Source: Micrococcales bacterium (lineage in GTDB: Bacteria > Actinomycetota > Actinomycetes > Actinomycetales > Microbacteriaceae). Taken from it: DNA of 12,173 bases. This document shows, piece after piece, positions 1 through 5,913 of this stretch; the first letter of the stretch is position 1; each line of letters opens with the position of its first letter. Where the stretch lies: the NCBI GenBank assembly GCA_947441105.1, contig CANESN010000012.1:1-12173 (forward strand), in the 5' to 3' direction. Position numbers and translations under genes: made by a program. A model generated the notes under the pieces. That model searched no databases and was not told the origin of the DNA. It saw nothing but the letters and a program-made list of their open reading frames with translations.

Positions 1-404
1 CAACAGTTGAGTTCGTGGGGGAGAACGGTGTTCTCACAGGCGTCAAGGCTGCGGACACTGAGTTTGTGGACGGCAAGCGAGTGCCGAAGGCTGGAACCGA
101 GCGCATTTTGCCGGCAGATCTAGTCTTCCTAGCGCTTGGGTTCGTTGGACCTGAGACTCAGGATCTTTCCACTCAGCTAGAAACCACAACGGATTCAAGG
201 GGAAATGTGGCTAGAGACGGCCGATACAAGGTTGCCGATGGATTGTTTGCTGCAGGTGACGCCGGAAGAGGCCAAAGCCTGATAGTTTGGGCTATAGCCG
301 AAGGTCGTGCCGCCGCTGCCGCGATCGACGAATATCTCGAAGGTGAGACAGGGCTTCCCTTCCCAGTGAAGCCAACTGATAGACCAATTTCGGTTTACAG
401 CTAA
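1..404 (+). CDS. gltD: Glutamate synthase small subunit, C-terminal fragment (5' end outside window)
   Basis: The reading frame is open from the left edge (first full codon at 3) to TAA at 402-404, so this is the last ~133 residues of a longer gene. GltD is the FAD and Fe-S containing NADPH-oxidising subunit of glutamate synthase, which passes electrons to GltB for glutamine plus 2-oxoglutarate to two glutamates, in the cytoplasm. The fragment shows the end of the second nucleotide-binding domain: a strand reading LVFLALGFVGPE, then the family-diagnostic segment FAAGDAGRGQSLIVWAIAEG, which contributes to FAD binding, and a conserved tail ending PVKPTDRPISVYS. The GTG at 15 is an internal valine codon, not a start. 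pyk follows 26 bp later on the same strand without a terminator between them, so co-transcription is plausible. Identification rests on the C-terminal motif and is strong; the N-terminal Fe-S region cannot be seen. Confidence 0.93.
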   Translation, partial: TVEFVGENGVLTGVKAADTEFVDGKRVPKAGTERILPADLVFLALGFVGPETQDLSTQLETTTDSRGNVARDGRYKVADGLFAAGDAGRGQSLIVWAIAEGRAAAAAIDEYLEGETGLPFPVKPTDRPISVYS

Positions 405-430
405 CCAATTGAAAAGGTAAGTAGTTATAA

Positions 431-1873
431 ATGAGACGCGCCAAAATTGTGGCAACATTCGGTCCTGCTATTGCGGACTACGACAAGGCTAAAGCCGTCA
501 TTGAAGCGGGTGTTGACGTTGCTCGCATGAACCTGAGCCACGGCTCACATGAGGTTCACGAGGGTGTTTACGCGACCATTCGCAAGGCTGCAGCAGACGT
601 TGGAAAGAGCGTCGGTATCTTGGTCGACCTCCAGGGACCAAAGATCCGCCTAGGCCGATTTGCCGAGGACAAGGTCAACCTGGTCAATGGTGCGACTTTC
701 AAGATCACAACCGATGACATCCAGGGCGATGTAAACATTTGCTCGACCACCTATAAGGGTCTTCCGGGAGATGTAAAGCCTGGCGACCAGCTGCTAATCG
801 ACGATGGCCGCATTGGTCTTCGCGCTACCGCTGTAGATGCGACCACCGTTACATGCGTGGTTGAAGTTGGCGGACCTGTTTCCAACAACAAGGGAATCAA
901 CCTTCCAGGTGTTGCGGTAAACGTTCCTGCGCTCAGCGAAAAGGACGAGGACGACCTACGTTGGGCTCTAAAGCTTGGTGCCGACATGATCGCCCTCAGC
1001 TTTGTGAGAAACGCCAAGGACATCGTTCGTGTTCACGAGATCATGGCCGAAGAAGGCCGCTTTGTGCCAACCATCGCCAAGATTGAGAAGCCACAGGCTG
1101 TTGAGAACCTCGAGGAAATCATTGATGCCTTTGATGGCGTGATGGTTGCTCGTGGCGACCTAGGTGTGGAGCTTCCTTTGGAGCAGGTTCCACTCGTGCA
1201 AAAGCGTGCTGTAGAGCTAGCGCGTCGTTGGGCAAAGCCAGTAATCGTTGCGACCCAGATGCTTGAGACCATGATCACCGCATCTCGCCCAACCCGCGCC
1301 GAGGCTTCTGACGTTGCCAACGCCGTGCTGGATGGCGCTGATGCGCTTATGCTTTCGGGCGAGACCTCGGTCGGCGAATACCCAATTGAGACCGTTCAGA
1401 CCATGGCTCGCATTATCGAATCAACCGAAGAGAACGGTATGGACCGCATTCCGGCTCTTGGCACCAAGCCCCACACTCACTCAGGTGCGGTTGTGCTAGC
1501 GGCTATGGAAATCGCTGAGCTATTGGGTTCGAAGTTCGTCTGTGTGTTCACCGAGTCTGGAGACACCCTGCGTCGCGTTTCACGCCTGCGCTCAAGTGTT
1601 CCTGTGCTGGCATTCACCCCTAGTGAAGAGGTGCGCCGCAAGCTGTCACTAGTTTGGGGAGCGACCACATTCAAGGTCGACAAGGTCAAGCACACCGACG
1701 AGATGATTCGCCAGGTTGATGAGATCGTGCTCTCCAGCGGTAAGTGCCGTGTTGGTGATGAGGTTGTTATCGTGTCTGGTTCCCCTCCGGGAATCCCAGG
1801 TTCAACCAACAGCCTGCGCGTTCACCGCGTAGGGGATGCTGTTCACCTTGCAGCACCTGGTTACGGCAACTAA
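431..1873 (+). CDS. pyk: Pyruvate kinase
   Basis: Converts phosphoenolpyruvate and ADP to pyruvate and ATP, the last step of glycolysis, in the cytoplasm. The 480-residue length is normal for a bacterial enzyme. The N-terminal RRAKIVATFGPA strand and RMNLSHG (residues 32-38) open the TIM barrel. The B domain lies at roughly 72-165. The signature IAKIEKP has catalytic Lys217 and metal ligand Glu219; RGDLGVELP carries Asp243; Thr275 is in ATQM; LMLSGETSVGEYP starts near 307. The C-terminal allosteric-type domain (about 350-475) is complete. DLQGPK at 66-71 places Lys71 where potassium-dependent enzymes have Glu. ATG at 431 is chosen because the conserved N-terminus begins there. The only ribosome-site candidate is AAAAGG at 412-417, 13 nt upstream, which is far. 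The gene ends just before a hairpin terminator at 1890. Confidence 0.97.
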   Translation: MRRAKIVATFGPAIADYDKAKAVIEAGVDVARMNLSHGSHEVHEGVYATIRKAAADVGKSVGILVDLQGPKIRLGRFAEDKVNLVNGATFKITTDDIQGDVNICSTTYKGLPGDVKPGDQLLIDDGRIGLRATAVDATTVTCVVEVGGPVSNNKGINLPGVAVNVPALSEKDEDDLRWALKLGADMIALSFVRNAKDIVRVHEIMAEEGRFVPTIAKIEKPQAVENLEEIIDAFDGVMVARGDLGVELPLEQVPLVQKRAVELARRWAKPVIVATQMLETMITASRPTRAEASDVANAVLDGADALMLSGETSVGEYPIETVQTMARIIESTEENGMDRIPALGTKPHTHSGAVVLAAMEIAELLGSKFVCVFTESGDTLRRVSRLRSSVPVLAFTPSEEVRRKLSLVWGATTFKVDKVKHTDEMIRQVDEIVLSSGKCRVGDEVVIVSGSPPGIPGSTNSLRVHRVGDAVHLAAPGYGN

Positions 1874-1889
1874 TCAGAGTTAAGTAAAG

Positions 1890-1921
1890 AAAAGCGGTGG
1901 GAGACCACCGCTTTTTCTTTT
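1890..1921 (+). terminator. Bidirectional rho-independent terminator between pyk and tRNA-Leu
   Basis: Stem GCGGTGG (1894-1900), loop GAGA (1901-1904), stem CCACCGC (1905-1911), then TTTTT-C-TTTT (1912-1921). A run of A at 1886-1893, broken once by G1889, gives a U-rich tail on the opposite strand too. The same hairpin can therefore stop pyk transcripts from the left and tRNA-Leu transcripts from the right, which fits its position between convergent genes. Confidence 0.92.
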
Positions 1922-1922
1922 G

Positions 1923-2004
1923 TACCGAGAGTGGGACTCGAACCCACACGCCCAGAGGACATCGCATTTTGAGTGCGACGCGTCTACCATTCCGCCATCC
2001 CGGC
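1923..2004 (-). tRNA. tRNA-Leu (anticodon CAA, reads UUG)
   Basis: The minus strand folds into a complete class II tRNA of 82 nt. The acceptor stem is GCCGGGA with TCTCGGT (two G-U pairs) and discriminator A73. The D stem is GCG/CGC with loop GAATGGTAGA. The anticodon stem is TCGCA/TGCGA with loop CTCAAAA, giving anticodon CAA. A 14-nt variable region contains a short stem GTCC/GGGC. The T stem is GTGGG/CCCAC with loop TTCGAGT. The long variable arm and anticodon together identify leucine. The 3' CCA is not encoded: the template continues CAAAAG, so CCA must be added after transcription. The gene converges on pyk and shares its terminator. Its promoter must lie in the ~50 bp before the response regulator; only a weak -10 candidate, TAGAAT on the minus strand (2020-2015), is visible. 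Confidence 0.96.
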
Positions 2005-2042
2005 AAGCTTGTAAATTCTAGTGGATGTTGGACCGCTAGTTA

Positions 2043-2054
2043 TAAGGTATTCCC
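2043..2054 (+). promoter_or_regulatory. Start-region signal of the response regulator: leaderless -10 or Shine-Dalgarno
   Basis: TAAGGT at 2043-2048 fits the actinobacterial -10 pattern TANNNT and ends 6 nt before the ATG at 2055, the spacing expected for a leaderless mRNA. The same bases include AAGG (2044-2047), 7 nt from the ATG, which could serve as a ribosome-binding site. No good -35 is visible. The two readings cannot be separated from sequence alone. Confidence 0.4.
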
Positions 2055-2633
2055 ATGGCAGATGCACTCAGAGTAGTAGTCGTTGAAGACGAAGGTCTAA
2101 TCCGCATGGACGTGGTAGCGACCCTGCAGGAGGCCGGCTACGAGGTGGTCGGTGAAGGTGCAGACGGCGAAGAGGCAATCAAACTCGCCACCGAATTAGA
2201 GCCAGATTTAGTCGTAATGGACATCAAGATGCCAAAGCTCGATGGAATTAGTGCCGCTGAGAAGATCGCGGAACTAAAGATTCCCGTTGTGCTGCTAACC
2301 GCTTTTTCGCAGTCTGACCTGGTGGCCAGAGCAGCAGAAGCCGGAGCAATGGCATACGTCACAAAGCCATTCAAGCCGACCGACTTGCTCCCTGCCATCC
2401 AGATTGCCCTTAGCAGGCACGAGGAATTGGTTTCACTCGAGACTGAGATTGCAGATCTGAGCGATCGCCTTGAAACTAGAAAGCTTATGGATCGAGCCAA
2501 GGGCCTTTTGCAGAGCAAAATGAAGCTCAGTGAGCCAGAGTCTTTCCGCTGGATTCAAAAGGCTTCTATGGACCGCAGGCTTACGATGGCCCAGGTCGCG
2601 AAAGCTGTCATTGAACAGCTTGGGGATAAGTAA
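2055..2633 (+). CDS. pdtaR: ANTAR-domain response regulator (PdtaR-type transcription antiterminator)
   Basis: A two-component output protein expected to bind nascent RNA and prevent termination once phosphorylated. The receiver domain is residues 5-120: acidic pair Glu11/Asp12, phospho-acceptor Asp56 in VVMDIKMP, Thr82 in VVLLTAF and Lys104 in YVTKPF, so all the canonical phosphorylation residues are present. A linker helix (about 125-142, EIADLSDRLETRK) leads into an ANTAR domain (about 140-187) with the typical core LMDRAKGLL and later AQVAKAVIEQ. At 192 residues it is close to M. tuberculosis Rv1626/PdtaR, which also lies upstream of polA and rpsA and is paired with the sensor kinase PdtaS. 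No kinase gene is present in this window. It appears monocistronic. Its TAA abuts the stop of the convergent thioesterase, with no terminator between them. The symbol is given by domain architecture and synteny. Confidence 0.9.
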   Translation: MADALRVVVVEDEGLIRMDVVATLQEAGYEVVGEGADGEEAIKLATELEPDLVVMDIKMPKLDGISAAEKIAELKIPVVLLTAFSQSDLVARAAEAGAMAYVTKPFKPTDLLPAIQIALSRHEELVSLETEIADLSDRLETRKLMDRAKGLLQSKMKLSEPESFRWIQKASMDRRLTMAQVAKAVIEQLGDK

Positions 2634-3065
2634 CTACTGACCCTTAGGCCTTAGGTAGTTCGTAATTCGAACGGTAGAGAGCAGTCGACCCGATTCGTCG
2701 GTCATTGTGATCTCATGACTGGTCAGAGTTTTTCCCAGCTTGATTGCGACGCAGGTTCCAGTTACGACACCCTCGGTGATTGATGCATGGTGAGTCGCGT
2801 TTAGCTCGATACCAACTGCATAACCCCATGGGTGAGCGTGAACATTGGCCGCGAATGAACCAAGCGACTCGGCAAGTACTACGTGAGCTCCGCCGTGCAA
2901 AAGACCAATTGGCTGAGTGTTGCCGGACACCGGCATGGTGGCAATGGCTAGATCAGCGCTAAGTTCAACTAGCTCGATACCCATCTTTTCTGCCAGTGCG
3001 CCAAGCCCACGCTGCTTCATTAGTTCAAGAGCGCTATCTGAGGCTTTGATGGGTTGGTCGGACAT
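2634..3065 (-). CDS. PaaI-like hotdog-fold acyl-CoA thioesterase
   Basis: A 143-residue single hotdog domain, the full length for this family, which hydrolyses acyl-CoA or aryl-CoA thioesters in the cytoplasm. The helix segment reads QPIGLLHGGAHVVLAES. Gln51, His57-Gly58-Gly59 and Glu66 have the same spacing as Gln58, His64 and catalytic Glu73 of the Arthrobacter 4-hydroxybenzoyl-CoA thioesterase, so it is probably catalytically intact and of that active-site type rather than the Pseudomonas (Asp) type. Its natural substrate cannot be told: clear phenylacetate or menaquinone genes are absent nearby. ATG at 3065 is supported by AAGGAG on the minus strand (3078-3073), 7 nt upstream. The gene faces away from polA across 33 bp and converges with the response regulator with zero bases between stop codons. 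Rv1627c and Rv1628c occupy this slot in M. tuberculosis but are different proteins. Confidence 0.88.
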   Translation of the reverse strand: MSDQPIKASDSALELMKQRGLGALAEKMGIELVELSADLAIATMPVSGNTQPIGLLHGGAHVVLAESLGSFAANVHAHPWGYAVGIELNATHHASITEGVVTGTCVAIKLGKTLTSHEITMTDESGRLLSTVRITNYLRPKGQ

Positions 3066-3098
3066 AATTTGACTCCTTGGCGAAGTAGGCTAGCGGGC
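3066..3098. promoter_or_regulatory. Compact divergent promoter region, thioesterase (-) and polA (+)
   Basis: Only 33 bp separate the two start codons. On the plus strand TAGGCT (3086-3091) matches the TANNNT -10 pattern and ends 7 nt before the polA ATG, implying a leaderless transcript. On the minus strand TAGCCT (3092-3087) occupies almost the same bases and could serve the thioesterase, whose AAGGAG ribosome site is at 3078-3073. Neither has a convincing -35. The -10 calls are inference; the Shine-Dalgarno is clear. Confidence 0.45.
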
Positions 3099-5786
3099 AT
3101 GAGCGCTAGCGAAAAGCCTACCCTTTTACTTATTGACGGGCACTCGTTGGCATTTCGTGCCTTTTACGCGCTGAGCCCAGACAACTTCAAAAATGCCGCC
3201 GGTCAGCACACCAATGCGGTTCACGGCTTCATCTCGATGATGCTGAACATTCTTGAGCTGGAGAAGCCAACCCACCTCTGTGTGGCATTCGATGTGTCCA
3301 GAGAGTCTTTTAGAACCATTGAGCTTCCAGAATACAAAGGGACCCGCGGTGAGACGCCACCTGAGTTCATGGGTCAGACAGAGCTGCTGGTTGAAGCACT
3401 GACCGCAATGAACATCACCAGCGTCTCTCGGGAAATGTTTGAGGCCGATGATCTATTGGCATCGCTTAGCGTCAAGGGAGAGCAGGCCGGTTACAAGGTG
3501 CTGGTTGTCTCTGGAGACAGAGACACTTTCCAGCTCATCTCTGAAGAAGTGACAGTTTTGTACCCGGTCAAAGGTGTCATGAATCTTGCTCGCATGGACG
3601 ATGCCGCAGTGCTCGAGAAGTACGGAGTGCACGCCAGGCAGTACCCAGAGCTAGCAGCGCTAGTTGGGGAAACTTCGGACAACCTAAAGGGCATCCCTGG
3701 AGTCGGTCCTAAGACCGCGGCAAAGTGGATTCAAGAGTTTGGTTCACTGCAGGCCATTTTGGATGGTGCTGAGCAGATACCCGGCAAAGTCGGCGAGAGC
3801 CTCAGAGAACACAAAGAGCTTGCCGTTAGAAACCGAAGGCTAAATCACCTACTGCGCGATCTAGAGTTCGAATTCACCCTTGATGAGTTAGAGCTTGGTT
3901 CAGTGAATGAAGAGCAGGTGAAAGAGGTCTTTGCAAAACTCTCGTTCCGAACCCTTTTGACTAGGGTTCTGAAACTTCGCGGAACTGACGGATCTCAGCA
4001 CAAGGTAATCAGCGCAAAAATTGAACCTGAAAAGATTCAGGAATCACTTTCTGCTGACCCTATTTCTGCCGCAGCCAGCGAGCTGATCTCAGAGCTACCT
4101 TCGCAGCCGGTTGAGACAAGTACCGCGACACTCAGCGAGATCGCTGCGCTGGTCACCAATGGGGATGCCCACCTGAAGATTGAGATTGCAAACGATCGCA
4201 TTGTTGGAATTGGTGCCGCAACCCTAGAAGCAAGAATGAACTGGGATGGACAGGCTGATCCCAAGGACCTAATAGCCAAAGGTGGTTTTGGCACCTGGAA
4301 CTTCAAGGAAGTGTCAAAGCAGCTAAAGGCCATTGGATTGACACTTGGTCCAATTACCAACGATCCGCTTTTGGCTAGCTACATCATTGACCCGCTTACC
4401 AAGGACCTAAACCCAGACGCTCTAATTCGCACCTACGCAGGTATCGACATTGTTCGCCAGGATCCAAATGAGCTTTTGGCCCAGAGCGATCCATCTCTGG
4501 ACGCCTGGGTTTTTGCGGTGCTGTCGAAAATCGCCAACGCACAGTTGGAAGCCGAAGGTTCGCTCGGCGTCTACCGGGACATCGAACTTCCAGCCAGCGT
4601 GACGCTTGCGCAAATGGAGCAGCAGGGGATTGCTATCGATAGGGCGAACCTGGAAAAGCAATTCGATGAACTAAGTGCCGAAGTTGAAGAGGTGGCGAAG
4701 CAGGCCTACGCCATCATTGGCCACGAAGTGAATCTCGCAAGTCCAAAACAGCTTCAAACAGTCTTGTTCGAAGAGTTGGGGATGCAGGGAACCAGAAGCG
4801 TGAAGACCGGTTTTTCAACAAACGCGGAAGCCCTCGCAACACTTTTTGAGCAAACCGAGCACCCGTTTCTAGAGCGTTTGCTTGCACACCGCGATGCAAC
4901 CAAGCTTCGCCAAATGGCAGAAACCCTAATCAAGGCAATCGAGCCCGATGGTCGAATCCACACCACCTACTCCCAGGTCGGAACAGCTACCGGTCGTCTG
5001 AGTAGCGAAAACCCCAACCTGCAGAACATCCCAATCAAGACCGCAAAAGGGCAGAAGCTGCGCAGTGCATTTGTCGCAGGAGCCGGTTTCGAAACTCTTC
5101 TGACTGCGGACTACTCCCAGATCGAAATGCGCATCATGGCCCACCTCTCACAGGATGCCGGGCTTATTCAAGCCTTCAACCAGGGTGAGGACCTGCACAG
5201 CTTTGTTGGCGCTCGCATCTACGGGGTAGAGCCGAGTGAAGTAACCTCTCAAATGCGCTCCAAGGTCAAGGCAATGAGCTACGGCTTGGTTTACGGCCTG
5301 AGCGAATACGGTCTAGCTAGACAGCTGCGCATTGAGAGCAAAGAAGCCAAGCAGCTTATGTCTGACTACTTTGACCGCTTTGGTGGAGTAAAGACCTATC
5401 TTGACCAGGTGGTTCAGAAAGCCAAGACTCTGGGCTACACCACGACCGTTTATGGTCGTCGTAGGCCATTTCCTGATCTCAACTCCAAGATCTTCCAGCT
5501 TCGTGAGATTGCCAGGAGAGCAGCGCTAAACGCCCCAATTCAGGGCACAGCCGCCGACATCATGAAGCTTGCAATGATCAAGGTGCACGATTCGATGTTG
5601 GCTGAAGGTCTCAAATCTCAGCTGCTGCTCCAGGTGCACGACGAGTTAGTTCTTGCTGTTGCACCAGGGGAGTTGGAGCAGCTCAAGGCACTCACAACCA
5701 AAGCTATGAGCGATGTGGCAAAACTCTCGGTTCCGCTCGATGTTCACATCGGCATCGGCGCTAATTGGGAACTAGCAGGGCACTAG
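3099..5786 (+). CDS. polA: DNA polymerase I
   Basis: Fills gaps after excision repair and removes RNA primers. The 895 residues comprise three parts. The 5' nuclease domain (about 7-295) has Asp13, Asp65, the Glu115/Asp117/Asp118 cluster, Asp140/Asp142 and GETSDN (190-195) followed by the helix-hairpin-helix KGIPGVGPKTA. A central domain (about 340-490) corresponds to the 3'-5' exonuclease but has lost the DTET-type and later acidic motifs, as in other actinobacterial enzymes. The polymerase domain (about 500-895) has motif A LLTADYSQIEMR with Asp671, O-helix Arg720/Lys724/Tyr728 and motif C LLLQVHDEL with Asp848. Start ATG 3099 is preferred over an in-frame GTG at 3054: the extra 15 residues are unlike the family, lie partly inside the opposite gene, and TAGGCT sits 7 nt before 3099. 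No clear terminator follows; the gene runs to the rpsA promoter. Confidence 0.96.
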   Translation: MSASEKPTLLLIDGHSLAFRAFYALSPDNFKNAAGQHTNAVHGFISMMLNILELEKPTHLCVAFDVSRESFRTIELPEYKGTRGETPPEFMGQTELLVEALTAMNITSVSREMFEADDLLASLSVKGEQAGYKVLVVSGDRDTFQLISEEVTVLYPVKGVMNLARMDDAAVLEKYGVHARQYPELAALVGETSDNLKGIPGVGPKTAAKWIQEFGSLQAILDGAEQIPGKVGESLREHKELAVRNRRLNHLLRDLEFEFTLDELELGSVNEEQVKEVFAKLSFRTLLTRVLKLRGTDGSQHKVISAKIEPEKIQESLSADPISAAASELISELPSQPVETSTATLSEIAALVTNGDAHLKIEIANDRIVGIGAATLEARMNWDGQADPKDLIAKGGFGTWNFKEVSKQLKAIGLTLGPITNDPLLASYIIDPLTKDLNPDALIRTYAGIDIVRQDPNELLAQSDPSLDAWVFAVLSKIANAQLEAEGSLGVYRDIELPASVTLAQMEQQGIAIDRANLEKQFDELSAEVEEVAKQAYAIIGHEVNLASPKQLQTVLFEELGMQGTRSVKTGFSTNAEALATLFEQTEHPFLERLLAHRDATKLRQMAETLIKAIEPDGRIHTTYSQVGTATGRLSSENPNLQNIPIKTAKGQKLRSAFVAGAGFETLLTADYSQIEMRIMAHLSQDAGLIQAFNQGEDLHSFVGARIYGVEPSEVTSQMRSKVKAMSYGLVYGLSEYGLARQLRIESKEAKQLMSDYFDRFGGVKTYLDQVVQKAKTLGYTTTVYGRRRPFPDLNSKIFQLREIARRAALNAPIQGTAADIMKLAMIKVHDSMLAEGLKSQLLLQVHDELVLAVAPGELEQLKALTTKAMSDVAKLSVPLDVHIGIGANWELAGH

Positions 5787-5793
5787 ATATACC
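5765..5793 (+). promoter_or_regulatory. Candidate rpsA promoter overlapping the polA stop codon
   Basis: TTGGGA (5765-5770) and TATACC (5788-5793) each match four of six consensus bases and are separated by exactly 17 bp. Transcription would start near 5800, giving an rpsA leader of about 110 nt. The -35 lies in the last polA codons and the TAG stop of polA falls inside the spacer. A second possible -10, TAGGTT at 5864-5869, has no supporting -35. Confidence 0.4.
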
Positions 5794-5802
5794 TGTAAGC
5801 TT

Positions 5803-5913
5803 GCCGAGTGCTATTTGGCACAAATCCCTGTCCAATCGCCGGACAAATCGGAAAGCTTTTCCTTAGGTTCTCCCTTGCTCGGCCCGAGTAAAACAAAGTG
5901 AATAACACCACAT
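5803..5913 (+). promoter_or_regulatory. Structured 5' leader of rpsA, lacking a Shine-Dalgarno sequence
   Basis: Three local hairpins can be drawn: GTGC/GCAC (5808-5811 with 5818-5821, loop TATTTG), TGTCC/GGACA (5829-5833 with 5841-5845, loop AATCGCC) and GGAAA/TTTCC (5850-5854 with 5858-5862, loop GCT). GCCGAG (5803-5808) can pair with CTCGGC (5878-5883) and enclose all three. CTCG (5878-5881) can instead pair locally with CGAG (5885-5888). The last 20 nt before the ATG contain no GGAG-like element. This suggests translational control or S1-dependent initiation, but no known riboswitch class is recognised. Confidence 0.4.

Noticed and set aside
195..458. Minus-strand open frame across the gltD/pyk junction
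   Set aside because: It shadows the well-supported gltD frame and shows no family resemblance or start signal. The same applies to the other antisense frames inside pyk, polA, rpsA, coaE, uvrB and uvrA.
1767..2006. Minus-strand open frame over the tRNA-Leu region
   Set aside because: The sequence is fully explained by the tRNA, the terminator and the 3' end of pyk; the apparent protein is a translation of the tRNA.
3054..3098. In-frame 15-residue N-terminal extension of polA from GTG 3054
   Set aside because: It begins inside the opposite-strand thioesterase, lacks a ribosome site, does not resemble PolA N-termini, and a -10-like TAGGCT lies between it and ATG 3099.
5808..5845. Two adjacent hairpins in the rpsA leader as an ANTAR target for the nearby regulator
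   Set aside because: The loops are TATTTG (6 nt, no A at position 1) and AATCGCC (7 nt), which do not fit the A1/G4 hexaloop pattern.
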